The notes under the pieces were generated by a model. It did no database searches and had not been told where the DNA came from. It saw only the letters and a list, made by a program, of their open reading frames with translations. Shown in pieces: positions 1-8,883 of a stretch of 60,727 bases of DNA. Numbering within the stretch: position 1 is the stretch's first letter; each line of letters opens with the position of its first letter. Source of the stretch: UBA937 sp031549725. GTDB lineage: Bacteria > Spirochaetota > Spirochaetia > Treponematales > Breznakiellaceae. The DNA lies in the NCBI GenBank assembly GCA_031549725.1, contig JAVBPH010000006.1:1-60727 (forward strand), in the 5' to 3' direction. Made by a program: the position numbers and the translations under genes.

Positions 1-139
1 GAACCGTTTAACTATGCCTCGGGGAGTTTCGTTCGAGAGGAAATTTATAATACCGTCTGGTTTAATACCATAACTTGTAAGCTGCGAGTCCTCTGGGCCG
101 CGGCAAGCCGCGGGGTATTAAACCAGACTTCCGAATAAA
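1..139 (+). repeat. Structured intergenic repeat, copy R1 (5-prime end cut by window edge)
   Basis: This is a divergent member of the long structured repeat family also found near 19.8, 27.0, 37.5, 41.2, 47.9 and 49.3 kb. A perfect 14-bp closing stem pairs 56-69 with 114-127. Inside it is a GC-rich hairpin (CCGCGGC/GCCGCGG, about 98-112). The 3-prime end carries the family tail ACTTCCGAATAAA. The spacer GAGAGGAAAT before the stem matches the spacer of the other copies. It overlaps or abuts a truncated MITE on its right. Confidence 0.7.
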
Positions 140-190
140 AATTTCTCCGGGGGCACCTCTAAAAATCTAGCCGAGTTTTTAGAGGTGCCC
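134..190 (+). mobile_element. Truncated MITE, family 2 (3-prime part)
   Basis: Only the right half of the element seen complete at 9574-9714 is present: the second arm of the central stem (AAATTTCTCC) and the right-end hairpin 151-190, GGGCACCTCTAAAAA pairing with TTTTTAGAGGTGCCC. The left end is missing and joins directly to repeat R1. Because the hairpin follows the SNF2 gene (read leftward), it may also act as its terminator. Confidence 0.7.
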
Positions 191-252
191 TTTGTATTCT
201 GTTATGAATTCTTACGGATGTTTCCAGGTTTTCTCGATTCATACAATCCGGA

Positions 253-2856
253 TCAGGATGATAATTTAAGCAGATTCAGAAGCTCTTCGTTGCTCATTTC
301 GGTAATCCACCGTTCATCCGAGACGGCAAGCACATCCTTTGAAAGTTTGAGTTTGTCCTCCAGCATGGTATCAATCTTCTCCTCCACCGTACCCGCCGTA
401 ATCAGTTTATGAACGAATACATCCCTGGTCTGGCCGATCCTGAAGGCCCGGTCGGTGGCCTGGTTCTCCACCGCAGGGTTCCACCACCGGTCAAAATGGA
501 TAACATGGTTGGCCCTGGCCAGGTTCAGCCCTACCCCGCCGGCCTTAAGTGAAAGTACCATAAAGGGGACATACTCTTCACCGCAGAATTTTTCCACCAA
601 TTGGGTCCGTTTTTTTACCGGGGTTCCCCCGTGCAGGACCAGCCCTTTCCTGCCCCAGATGTGCTCAAGAAATTCCCGGAGGGGTTCGGTCATTTCCTTA
701 AATTGGGTAAAAATTAAAACCCTTTCACGCTTCTCCCGGATGGTCTCGCAGATTTCCTGCAGAACCCCGAATTTTCCGCTCTGGGAAACATCAAAGGTTC
801 CGCTGCCCAGATACTGGTCCGGATGATTGCATATCTGTTTGAATTTGGTAATGGTAGCAAGCACCAGCCCCTTGCGTTCTATTCCCTGGGCTGTTTCAAG
901 CTGCCGGGACAGCCATTTTACCAGATCGGTATAAAGAACGAACTGTTTTTTTGACAGGGATGCAAAGGCTTTCAGCTCTATTTTATCGGGCAGGTCCGGG
1001 ATAATTGATTTATCGGTTTTCAGCCGCCGGAGGATAAAGGGAGCCACCACTTCCCGGAGCCGGGAATAATTAATCCCCTTGGCAAAGGCGGTAAATTCCC
1101 GGGCGGAACCTAAAAGTCCCGGATTGAGGAAATCGAACAGGGACCAAAGGTCGGAAAGCCTGTTTTCAATGGGGGTTCCGGTCATGGCTATTCTAAAGGA
1201 GGATTTCAGCTGTTTTACCGATTTGGTCTGCCTGCTTGCAGGATTTTTGATAGCCTGGGCTTCATCCAGGATAACCATATCCCAGGTATGATCCCTCAAT
1301 TCAGGCAGCCGGGAGGCCATTCCATAGGTAGTAATAAACAGGTCCGCCCCAGGGATATTCACATTCCGCTGCCGGGAATGCATGATCCGGTACCGCAGTT
1401 CCGGGGTAAACCGCAGGATTTCCTTTTCCCAGTTGCCGATCAGGGATGCGGGAATTACCAGGAGAGCCTTGAACCTCCTGTTCTGCCTCATATATTCCAG
1501 CAGGGCCAGGATTTCAACGGTTTTTCCCAAACCCATATCGTCCGCCAGGAGGGCCCCGAATCCCAGGCTTTTCATGGCATAGAGCCAACCCAGGCCTGCT
1601 TCCTGGTAATGCCGCAGGATCGTCCTGAAATTATCCCCCAGGGTAAGGGGCTTGAGTTCCCCGGGATGTAAAAGCCGTTTCCTGATTCCCGAAAGCCATT
1701 CGCCATGGGAGACTACGATTTCCGGTTCCCCCTTACCGGAAGTTCCCTGAACTCCCCGGAGGCCAAGCTGCATTTGGACCAGTTCCCGGAAGGTCATATT
1801 TTTGGTCTTTTTAATCTTATCATAAGCTGTAAGCAGGGCCTTGAGCTTATCGTGGTTTACCTCGGTCCACTTTCCCTTGATTAAGCCCAAACCTGCGGTC
1901 TGGCTCAGCAGGGCTTCTATCTCTTCTTTTGTTATCCGTTCATCCCCCAGATAAAGGTCCGTATCAAAACTGAGCAATGCATCCATTCCCAGCTGAACCG
2001 GAGCCTTATCCCCAATAGAAACGGAAAGCCGGGGGGAATTGGATTTTTTCTTCCACCAGTCCGGGATATGGCAGACTATCCCGGATTCTTCGTACAGGGG
2101 TATTTCCTTCAGAAAGATATATGCTTCAACCACGGTGAATCTGCGGGAAGAAAAAAGTTCACCGCTTTCCACGAGATACCGAATAAACCGGCTTTTGACC
2201 GCCGCACTGGTTACATTAACCAGGAGTTTAAGCAGCTGGTCCGTTTCTTCCTTGTATTCCAGCAGGGCATTCCGCAAAGGGATCAGGGAGGTTCTTTTCC
2301 CGGCCTCGGGATTGGCAATGTACGTGGCCAGAAACGTAAAGGGAAAACCCTCACTATTATTTTCCACCAGGTGAAAATACACCCTCCCGAAAATTTTTAC
2401 CTCCGGGTTATACCGTCTTAAAAAATCCGTTACCGTTTTAAACCCCGGAATTTCCGACTCAAAAGCCATTCCCAATCTGTTCCAAAGGCTGATGACCCAT
2501 CCTGCATCGACCCATTCGGATCCCAGGGCAAAGGGAATATCCCGGCAGATTTCCTCCGCCTCATTTTCCGGGAGGAGCGGTACTCGGCGGGTTATTTCAA
2601 TATCAACATTTTTTGAAAGAACCGTAATAAACCGGCGGGTTATGGAATGCACAAAAGCCAGTGAGGGAGTCATGGCTTCATTGGGTTTTTCAAACCCAAA
2701 AAGAAGCAGTGTCCTATAGGGATCAATATTAAAATAGGTATAAAACCGGTCGTTGGAATAGAAATTACTGCTTTTTGTGGGAACCTTATCAAGCTCCAGA
2801 CCTTTTTCCAGGAAACAGACTGTAAGCTCCTGGTTTTGCGGTACGGTTTTGGCCAT
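253..2856 (-). CDS. SNF2-family DNA-dependent ATPase/helicase
   Basis: The 867-residue protein has a Swi2/Snf2 ATPase core in its C-terminal half. Visible motifs are Walker A DMGLGKT (about residue 437), Walker B DEAQ (about 531), TGTPIEN (about 560), and motifs V-VI with GGVGLNL and QATDRAFRIGQT (about 780-805). The first 400 residues form a non-catalytic region with no SWIM zinc finger that I can see. Family members translocate on duplex DNA and remodel nucleoprotein or stalled RNA polymerase; the exact role here is unknown. The ATG at 2856 is preferred over the TTG one codon upstream because AGGTAG then sits at a workable distance. Transcribed leftward alone. Confidence 0.9.
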   Translation of the reverse strand: MAKTVPQNQELTVCFLEKGLELDKVPTKSSNFYSNDRFYTYFNIDPYRTLLLFGFEKPNEAMTPSLAFVHSITRRFITVLSKNVDIEITRRVPLLPENEAEEICRDIPFALGSEWVDAGWVISLWNRLGMAFESEIPGFKTVTDFLRRYNPEVKIFGRVYFHLVENNSEGFPFTFLATYIANPEAGKRTSLIPLRNALLEYKEETDQLLKLLVNVTSAAVKSRFIRYLVESGELFSSRRFTVVEAYIFLKEIPLYEESGIVCHIPDWWKKKSNSPRLSVSIGDKAPVQLGMDALLSFDTDLYLGDERITKEEIEALLSQTAGLGLIKGKWTEVNHDKLKALLTAYDKIKKTKNMTFRELVQMQLGLRGVQGTSGKGEPEIVVSHGEWLSGIRKRLLHPGELKPLTLGDNFRTILRHYQEAGLGWLYAMKSLGFGALLADDMGLGKTVEILALLEYMRQNRRFKALLVIPASLIGNWEKEILRFTPELRYRIMHSRQRNVNIPGADLFITTYGMASRLPELRDHTWDMVILDEAQAIKNPASRQTKSVKQLKSSFRIAMTGTPIENRLSDLWSLFDFLNPGLLGSAREFTAFAKGINYSRLREVVAPFILRRLKTDKSIIPDLPDKIELKAFASLSKKQFVLYTDLVKWLSRQLETAQGIERKGLVLATITKFKQICNHPDQYLGSGTFDVSQSGKFGVLQEICETIREKRERVLIFTQFKEMTEPLREFLEHIWGRKGLVLHGGTPVKKRTQLVEKFCGEEYVPFMVLSLKAGGVGLNLARANHVIHFDRWWNPAVENQATDRAFRIGQTRDVFVHKLITAGTVEEKIDTMLEDKLKLSKDVLAVSDERWITEMSNEELLNLLKLSS

Positions 2857-3031
2857 CAATCTACCTGCCCAAATCCTGGGCTTTCATTTAACCCTTTTCT
2901 TAATGCGGATTATGAAAAATCTCCGAACATCCAGCCGGATTTTCAGAACCTCCCCATGGTAACAAAGCCCCCGGAAAATATCAACGGACCTGCGGCTATG
3001 CATAAATCCATTAAAACAGTATTTTTAACCC

Positions 3032-3697
3032 ATGAAATTTAAATCCATAATCTTTGATCTCGACGGAACCCTGGTAAATACCCTGGAAGATATTGCCCAC
3101 GCGGTTAACCGGGCCCTCGAAGATTTCCGGTTTCCCGTGCATACCCAGGAAGAATATTTGCCGATGGTTGGCCGGGGTTGGCGGAATCTTTGCGGGAATG
3201 CGCTGCCGCCGGAATCCCGGAATGATACCATAATCCAGTCTGTTTTTGATGTTTCCTACCGGTATTATGAAGAAGCCCCGGTGGTTTTCTCCCGGCCTTA
3301 TCCGGGAATCCCCGAACTTTTAACGGAATTGAAGAGCCTGAAAATCAGGATGGCCATATTGACCAATAAACCGGATTCCCTGGCAAAAACAATAGCTGCG
3401 GAACTTTTCCCCCCGGGGATTTTTTCCCTGGTGTATGGCGAACGGGAGGGAATACCCAGGAAACCCGACCCAGCAGCGGTATGGGACATCCTTCTGGAAC
3501 TCGATTCCACCCCCAGGGACAATATTTTTATCGGGGATTCCGAAGTGGATATAGAATCCGCCAAAGCCGCTTCCTGCCACGCCGTGGGAGTCACCTGGGG
3601 TTTCAGGGACCGGTCCGTCCTGGAAAAGGCCGGGGCGGACCGGATTATTGAGAAGCCCGGGGAACTGCTGCAAATTATCAGGGAAGTGAGAATTTAA
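3032..3697 (+). CDS. gph: HAD-family phosphatase, phosphoglycolate phosphatase type
   Basis: 221 residues, the usual length for Gph. HAD motif I is FDLDGT (Asp9 nucleophile, Asp11 acid/base); motif II is LTNKPD (about 110); the motif III Lys is in RKPDP (about 143); motif IV is GDSEVDIESA (about 168). Known role of the family: cytosolic removal of 2-phosphoglycolate or a related phospho-metabolite; substrate specificity cannot be read from sequence. No Shine-Dalgarno is visible before the ATG; TATTTT lies six bases upstream. The trpR-like gene follows after 40 bp. Confidence 0.85.
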   Translation: MKFKSIIFDLDGTLVNTLEDIAHAVNRALEDFRFPVHTQEEYLPMVGRGWRNLCGNALPPESRNDTIIQSVFDVSYRYYEEAPVVFSRPYPGIPELLTELKSLKIRMAILTNKPDSLAKTIAAELFPPGIFSLVYGEREGIPRKPDPAAVWDILLELDSTPRDNIFIGDSEVDIESAKAASCHAVGVTWGFRDRSVLEKAGADRIIEKPGELLQIIREVRI

Positions 3698-3737
3698 TGC
3701 TGGCCCTATGCTGGATTAAATGATATATTAATACTGT

Positions 3738-4028
3738 ATGAAAATAGATGACCCAAGGGTTGAAGAAAACATCTCCGAACTTTCCCAGGCCCTGGCGAAA
3801 GTAGATGATCCGGAATTAATTGAATCGTTCCTCAGATGCCTCCTTACTCCGGCGGAAATCGCCGATATCGCTGCCCGGTGGGCTTTGGTTAAGGAACTGG
3901 AAAATAAGGTTCCCCAGCGGGAAATAGCCAAAGAGTTGGGCCTGTCCCTCTGCAAAATAACCAGGGGTTCCAGGGAACTGAAAAAAGAAAATTCCCCATT
4001 CAAGAAAATATTTGATTCATTAAAATAG
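3738..4028 (+). CDS. trpR: TrpR-family repressor (orphan)
   Basis: The 96-residue protein aligns with the Trp repressor core: LLTPAEIADIAARW corresponds to the helix with the first tryptophan-contacting Arg, and the helix-turn-helix ends in ITRGSREL, matching ITRGSNSL of E. coli TrpR. The ITRGS match favours TrpR over the YerC/YecD group. Two positions that touch tryptophan in E. coli (Thr81, Ser88) read as Lys and Glu, so the co-repressor may differ. No trp gene is in the window. There is no Shine-Dalgarno; a TATATT hexamer ends eight bases before the ATG, so a leaderless transcript is possible. The next gene starts 12 bp downstream. Confidence 0.75.
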   Translation: MKIDDPRVEENISELSQALAKVDDPELIESFLRCLLTPAEIADIAARWALVKELENKVPQREIAKELGLSLCKITRGSRELKKENSPFKKIFDSLK

Positions 4029-4040
4029 CAGGGGTAAAAA

Positions 4041-4535
4041 ATGAAAAAAATGCTTCTCCTGGGAATTCTGCTTATTATCCCTGGCTTGCTGTTTGCAGAA
4101 AATCCAAAACCCTACCTGGATAAAAAAACCGTTATAATAATCAGGGACAATATAAACGCTATTTCAGGCGAATTCGACAGCATAGCGGTTTTGTATCCGG
4201 CTTTCCATGCGGAGGTCCGGGAATTAATCAGCCTATCCGATACGGACCCTCTGGAAAAGCTGAAAACCCTGGATATCCCCGGGGAAATCCTGCTTATGCT
4301 CAAAAAATACGGATTAGGTGAACAGGGCTTAATCCAAATTTATGTTTTTGTTTATGGAATGATCCTGGCCGCCATTGAAATGGAATTCGATGACTTCGGA
4401 GAGGCGGATGATGTTGATGAAGAACTATTATTATGGATGTCCGTAAACGGTTTCTTCGCAACCATCAAGAATAAAATTATTCATCCGGCGGATTATGCGC
4501 TGGTAAAAAATGCCATGAACGATTATTCTTTTTAG
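4041..4535 (+). CDS. Exported protein, paralogue of the next gene
   Basis: The 164-residue protein starts with a Sec signal (MKKMLLLGILLIIPGLLFA, cleavage likely before ENPK). The mature part is mostly acidic helix. The segment GLGEQGLIQIYVFVYGM matches GLGENGLIVYYSIFKGM of the following protein, so the two are tandem paralogues. I recognise no domain. A good ribosome site (AGGGG) precedes the start. Probably periplasmic. Confidence 0.7.
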   Translation: MKKMLLLGILLIIPGLLFAENPKPYLDKKTVIIIRDNINAISGEFDSIAVLYPAFHAEVRELISLSDTDPLEKLKTLDIPGEILLMLKKYGLGEQGLIQIYVFVYGMILAAIEMEFDDFGEADDVDEELLLWMSVNGFFATIKNKIIHPADYALVKNAMNDYSF

Positions 4536-4547
4536 AAGGAGATGATA

Positions 4548-5132
4548 ATGAAAAAAATAGTAGCATTCTGGACGGTTCTGATTCTTCTATGTGCCGCAGC
4601 ATATTCGGATGATTTTTCAAAGTCTTATTTGACCAATGAATTGATTGACACGTTTATCAATACTTATGAATTGATTGATACCGGGCTGGGCGAGCTGGAT
4701 GAAGAAACCTGGGAACTCTATTTTGATCAGGTGGATGGCCTGAGTGTTTCCGGCAGCATTAAACAGTATGAATCAATCAGCCTTCCCGATGCGATGAAGC
4801 AGGTATTTATCGACAATGGTTTAGGTGAAAATGGACTGATCGTATACTATAGCATCTTTAAGGGGATGTGCAGTTTATATGCTGAAAACATTATAGAAGA
4901 AGCAAAAATATTCTGGGTGGATTTCGGATATGATCCCCAGGGTGATTTTGATGAATGGATAGAAATTAAAATTTACATATTGGAAAATAATACAACAATT
5001 TATCCAAGGGACCTGGAATTAGTATATGAAAACCGGGACAAGCTGGAACTGCTTTTTGATGATTATCTCATTGCCAACAGCATAGACAGCATAATCCAGG
5101 ATTACTTTTCCTCCCAGTATTACGATTACTGA
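4548..5132 (+). CDS. Exported protein, paralogue of the preceding gene
   Basis: A 194-residue exported protein with signal peptide MKKIVAFWTVLILLCAAAYS. It shares the GLGEnGLI-YG-type core with the gene 12 bp upstream and is likewise acidic and helical. The ATG at 4548 is chosen over 4542 because AAGGAG (4536-4541) touches the earlier ATG but lies six bases from this one. Function unknown. A strong hairpin terminator follows. Confidence 0.7.
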   Translation: MKKIVAFWTVLILLCAAAYSDDFSKSYLTNELIDTFINTYELIDTGLGELDEETWELYFDQVDGLSVSGSIKQYESISLPDAMKQVFIDNGLGENGLIVYYSIFKGMCSLYAENIIEEAKIFWVDFGYDPQGDFDEWIEIKIYILENNTTIYPRDLELVYENRDKLELLFDDYLIANSIDSIIQDYFSSQYYDY

Positions 5133-5145
5133 TTTATTCCCCGGC

Positions 5146-5173
5146 GGGGTTGTTCCGGTCTTGGAACAACCCC
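5146..5173. terminator. Hairpin terminator between convergent genes
   Basis: An 11-bp perfect stem (GGGGTTGTTCC/GGAACAACCCC) with a 6-base loop lies between the stops of the exported-protein gene and the leftward membrane protein gene. It is followed by a moderately T-rich run (TTGGTTTT). It could serve both directions. Confidence 0.75.
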
Positions 5174-5194
5174 TTGGTTTTGCTGCAAAAAACT

Positions 5195-6187
5195 TCAGCT
5201 GATTTCAACCCTGAAGGATCTTCTGAACAGAAAACGTCTTGCCCTTTCCAGCCACACAAGAATAAATGCCATAACTAACCTGGGTAAAGCCACCCATAGA
5301 TAGGGAACCCCTATGGCAGTAAAAAGAAGCGTATCCTCCAGCTGGGAATGACTCATGGCGGCGTGGTGATTAAGCATATCCGATTCCTGCTGGGCCAGCT
5401 CCCCGTTTTTTACTTCCTCCACCATAATAGCCGATCCATAGGCCAGCCCGGCCACATTGGCAACTATCCAGAGATAACCCGTTTTGGGGGGCAGCCCCAA
5501 AATAACCATCAACGGGGCGGTGATTCTCCCCAGAAATTTCATGATCCCGAATTCATCCAGTTCCTTCTGCAGCACCATCAAACCAAATACAATCAAAGAG
5601 ATTCTTAAAACCAGCCATCCCGACTGGGTAATCCAAATTTTGAGGATTGTTAAAAACTGGTCCGGATTTATTCCCAGTGATATATGCTCCATCACCGGTG
5701 TACCGCTGCTGGCTTTTCCCAGCACCCCCGGAAGGATCAGATTTAAAAGGAAACCCGCTATAAAAGAAAAAACCAGCCGGATCATTGCCATTTTGAAAGC
5801 ATTTGAACCGGTTTTCTGCATCACCGCGGATTCTACAAATATGTTGTGTGCTATAAGACACATGGTTGCCAGAATGGCTATTTCCCTGCCGGTGAGGGAA
5901 AGGCTTTGGATTACCGCAATGGCCGAATAAATATTCAAAAAAAAGGAGCTGATGATCACCAGGGATGCTTCGCCGGGCAGCCCTATCAGTTTCATCACCG
6001 GGTTCATCCCTAAAGCTGCATAATACAAAAGTCCCGAATAATCCAGGATCAGTACAAATAAGGAAACAGGAAGCATTATTGTAAGAAGGAAACGGATTGA
6101 ATGAAGGGCTGGTTTCAGAGCTCCCTTAAAGGCTCTCCAAAACCGGGTCCAAAAAGGTACTTTTTCCATTGCATAATTAAGCGGCAA
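5195..6187 (-). CDS. Nucleoside-recognition (Gate) domain membrane protein
   Basis: This 330-residue polytopic membrane protein has about eight hydrophobic segments and resembles the SpmA/SpmB/FeoB-type Gate family (for example MNPVMKLIGLPGEASLVI in the first repeat and LGRITAPLMVILGLPPKTG in the second). Two related Gate halves are visible, suggesting an inverted-repeat transporter. The substrate is unknown. The TTG at 6187 is taken as start because AAGGA precedes it by seven bases; the in-frame ATG at 6169 has no such site. Transcribed leftward; divergent from the DUF4954 gene. Confidence 0.7.
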   Translation of the reverse strand: MPLNYAMEKVPFWTRFWRAFKGALKPALHSIRFLLTIMLPVSLFVLILDYSGLLYYAALGMNPVMKLIGLPGEASLVIISSFFLNIYSAIAVIQSLSLTGREIAILATMCLIAHNIFVESAVMQKTGSNAFKMAMIRLVFSFIAGFLLNLILPGVLGKASSGTPVMEHISLGINPDQFLTILKIWITQSGWLVLRISLIVFGLMVLQKELDEFGIMKFLGRITAPLMVILGLPPKTGYLWIVANVAGLAYGSAIMVEEVKNGELAQQESDMLNHHAAMSHSQLEDTLLFTAIGVPYLWVALPRLVMAFILVWLERARRFLFRRSFRVEIS

Positions 6188-6547
6188 TTGTTGGTCCTTG
6201 TCAATTATCCTTCAGGAAAAAATGGTGGAACCATCCATGGGTATAGGGATTTCCAAAATTATTTTTGGAAGTTTTCCCCAAGGTGCATTATGGGAAAATT
6301 TTTATTCGCAGGCAGGTTTCATACACCACTGCTTGCGGCGGGGTTGCTGATTTCTTTATTCCATTGCGATAAAAGTTCTCCAGGGTATCTTCGGTACCCT
6401 TTTTTAAATCCGGTATTGTGCCAATCCTAAAATTCGGGTAATTTTTTTAATACAGAGATTTTTCCAAAACCGGCCGGGGTTTGAAAATAACCCGGGGATC
6501 TGTTTGATTACACTGAAATACCCTTTAACAGGGGAAGGATGTATTGT
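6188..6547. other. Divergent intergenic region with a leader hairpin
   Basis: No gene is seen in this 360-bp gap. At 6382-6406 a hairpin (AGGGTA/TACCCT) is followed by six T residues, resembling an intrinsic terminator about 140 bases upstream of the DUF4954 start. It could be an attenuator or leader element. A second imperfect hairpin lies around 6252-6300. No known riboswitch pattern is recognised. Confidence 0.4.
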
Positions 6548-8761
6548 ATGAGTGTTACCCTTATACCGGCGGATAATTACGGATATGATTTTATCGATTC
6601 TTCATTTATTCCCGCAGGAAAAGATGAGTACTGGATCAGGAATACCCAGGTGGAGCAGCAAAACTGGCGAAGCCTGACAAGATCGGAAAAGGAAACACTG
6701 CTGGGAAACCTCAATTTTTCCTCCAATTGGGATAATGTCCTGGTAACCGATCCGTTCGATCCTAGCTTGATACGGAATTCCCGGTTCTACGGTCTGGTCC
6801 GGATTGGAAAACTCCGGAATATTCTTCTAAAGTACCACGACTTCTGTATCCCTGCGGGAATCAGGAACAGCGTTATCATTTCATCGGATATAGGGGATGA
6901 TACGGCCATCCAGGACTGCAGCTACATATCCCACTACATCATCGGCAGCAGGGTTATTCTATCCAGGATAGATGAAATGCAATGTACCGATCATGCAAAA
7001 TTCGGAAACGGTATTGTTAAGGAAGGGGAAGGCGAGGATGTCCGGGTATGGATTGATGTGATGAATGAAGCCGGTGGAAGATCTATCCTGCCTTTTGAAG
7101 ATCTGATTCCCGCGGATGCCTACCTATGGGCATCCTACAGGGATGATGAGGAACTCGGTCTCCGGTTAAAGGAAATCACCCAGCAGCAGTATTGCGGCAG
7201 CCGGGGAATATACGGAACCATAGGTTCCGGCTCGGTGATCAAAAGCTGCGGAATTATCAAGGATGTAAAAATCGGCGGGGCCGCTTATATTAAAGGGGCA
7301 AACAAGTTAAAGAACATTACCATCCTCTCATCCGAGGAAGAACAGACCCAGATCGGTGAAGGGGTGGAACTGGTAAACGGGATTGTCGGATACGGATCGC
7401 ATATATTTTACGGGGCCAAGGCGGTGCGTTTTATTATGGGAAGAAATTCCAATTTAAAATACGGAGCCAGGCTTATCCATTCCGTGCTGGGTGACAACTC
7501 CACCGTATCCTGCTGCGAAATTCTTAACAACCTGGTATTCCCGGTCCATGAACAGCATCATAATAATTCATTCCTCATTGCAAGTCTTATCGGGGGAATG
7601 TCCAACATGGCAGCCGGGGCCACCGTCGGTTCGAACCACAACAGCCGGGCCAATGACGGAGAGATCCGGGCCGGCCGGGGGTTTTGGCCGGGGCTTGCGG
7701 TAAGCCTGAAACATTCCAGCTGCTTTGCCAGCTTTGTGCTTATTTCAAAGAGCGATTATCCCTATGAGCTTAACATCGATATTCCCTTTTCCCTGGTTAA
7801 CAACAATACCAAGGAGGACCGGCTGGAAGTTATGCCCGCCTATTTCTGGATGTACAATATGTATGCCCTGGAAAGGAATTCCTGGAAAAGCAAAAACAGG
7901 GATAAACGGAAAATAAAAGTGCAGCATATCGAAACCGACTACCTGGCCCCGGATACAGCAGAAGAAATTATCCAAACCCTGGAAAAACTGAAAGGCTGGA
8001 TGTCCCAGGCGGGGATGGCCTTTCCCAGTGAAACCGATGTACCGGTTAACGGCACATACCTGGAAGACCCGGAATATTCATTTACCGCATCCAGGGATGA
8101 AATTATCCCTGTCCACGGACTGGAACGTTCCAAACGGAAAACCGTAATCCTGAAACCAGGCAGGGCTTTTGTTTCCTACAGGGAGATGCTTTTTTATTAC
8201 ATATACAGAACCCTGGCGGATTTCCTCATGGAACACCCGTCATGCACTTTCGGTGAAATGCTGGACCTCATCAATTCACCCGATGAAGCATGGAAGCAGG
8301 CAACCGCGGAGCATGGAAGAATCAGCGGCTGGGTGAACTTGGGGGGGCAGATCATTCCTTCATTCAGGGTGGAGGCCCTTCAGCAAAAAATCAAACAGGG
8401 CCATATTAAAAACTGGTTTGATATTCACGGTGTTTATGATGAAGCGGAAAAACAGTATCCCCTGGATAAACTCAGGCATGCCTTTTCGGTCGCGGGTTTT
8501 CTGGACAACCAGGAAATCACCCGGGATAGTTTTAAAAAGGAATTAAGAAAACTCATCCCCATGCAGCGCTGGGTTAATGAACAGGTATACAAAAGCAGGG
8601 CCAGGGATTTCATCGATCCCTTCCGGAGTATCACCTACAGGAATGAAAAGGAAATGGAAGCAGTGGTCGGCAGGGCGGAAGATAATTCCTTTGTCCGGTA
8701 CATGGCAAAAAAAACAGAAGAATACTGCAGCATCCTGGAAGAATTAATAGAGCGGATTTAA
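6548..8761 (+). CDS. DUF4954-family left-handed beta-helix protein
   Basis: 737 residues, matching the DUF4954 family known from Spirochaetes and Bacteroidetes. Residues from about 85 to 400 show repeated hexapeptide-like turns (IGDDTAI, IGSGSVI, IGGAAYI, VGYGSHI, MGRNSNL, LGDNSTV), typical of a left-handed parallel beta-helix as in sugar acyl- and nucleotidyl-transferases. The C-terminal third is helical and charged. The core resembles nucleotide-sugar enzymes, but no catalytic function is established. The ATG at 6548 is preferred over 6539 because GGGGAAGG abuts the earlier ATG. It stands alone, with a GATCCCCGGTAT/ATACCGGGGATC inverted repeat 23 bp after the stop. Confidence 0.8.
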   Translation: MSVTLIPADNYGYDFIDSSFIPAGKDEYWIRNTQVEQQNWRSLTRSEKETLLGNLNFSSNWDNVLVTDPFDPSLIRNSRFYGLVRIGKLRNILLKYHDFCIPAGIRNSVIISSDIGDDTAIQDCSYISHYIIGSRVILSRIDEMQCTDHAKFGNGIVKEGEGEDVRVWIDVMNEAGGRSILPFEDLIPADAYLWASYRDDEELGLRLKEITQQQYCGSRGIYGTIGSGSVIKSCGIIKDVKIGGAAYIKGANKLKNITILSSEEEQTQIGEGVELVNGIVGYGSHIFYGAKAVRFIMGRNSNLKYGARLIHSVLGDNSTVSCCEILNNLVFPVHEQHHNNSFLIASLIGGMSNMAAGATVGSNHNSRANDGEIRAGRGFWPGLAVSLKHSSCFASFVLISKSDYPYELNIDIPFSLVNNNTKEDRLEVMPAYFWMYNMYALERNSWKSKNRDKRKIKVQHIETDYLAPDTAEEIIQTLEKLKGWMSQAGMAFPSETDVPVNGTYLEDPEYSFTASRDEIIPVHGLERSKRKTVILKPGRAFVSYREMLFYYIYRTLADFLMEHPSCTFGEMLDLINSPDEAWKQATAEHGRISGWVNLGGQIIPSFRVEALQQKIKQGHIKNWFDIHGVYDEAEKQYPLDKLRHAFSVAGFLDNQEITRDSFKKELRKLIPMQRWVNEQVYKSRARDFIDPFRSITYRNEKEMEAVVGRAEDNSFVRYMAKKTEEYCSILEELIERI

Positions 8762-8783
8762 GTCCGCTTTCTAAATATGGCTG

Positions 8784-8813
8784 ATCCCCGGTATAGATGA
8801 ATACCGGGGATCA
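8784..8813. terminator. Strong inverted repeat after the DUF4954 gene
   Basis: A 12-bp stem, GATCCCCGGTAT pairing with ATACCGGGGATC around a short loop, follows the DUF4954 stop. There is no clear T-tract, so it may be a Rho-independent terminator of reduced strength or an mRNA 3-prime stabiliser. Confidence 0.5.
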
Positions 8814-8867
8814 ATCCGGCAAAAATCTTTACTCGTCACAAATAGAGTGGCGTTTTTGAAAAAAAAC

Positions 8868-8883
8868 GGTTATATTAATAACC
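8868..8883 (+). promoter_or_regulatory. Inverted repeat with minus-10-like core abutting the mgtC start
   Basis: GGTTAT-ATTA-ATAACC ends at the base before the ATG. It contains TATATT (8871-8876), seven bases upstream of the start. No Shine-Dalgarno is present. This could be a minus-10 for a leaderless message, an operator, or both. Confidence 0.4.

Noticed and set aside
6382..6406. Riboswitch or T-box before the DUF4954 gene
   Set aside because: A terminator-like hairpin is visible but no conserved riboswitch or T-box sequence is recognised, so only a generic leader hairpin is reported.
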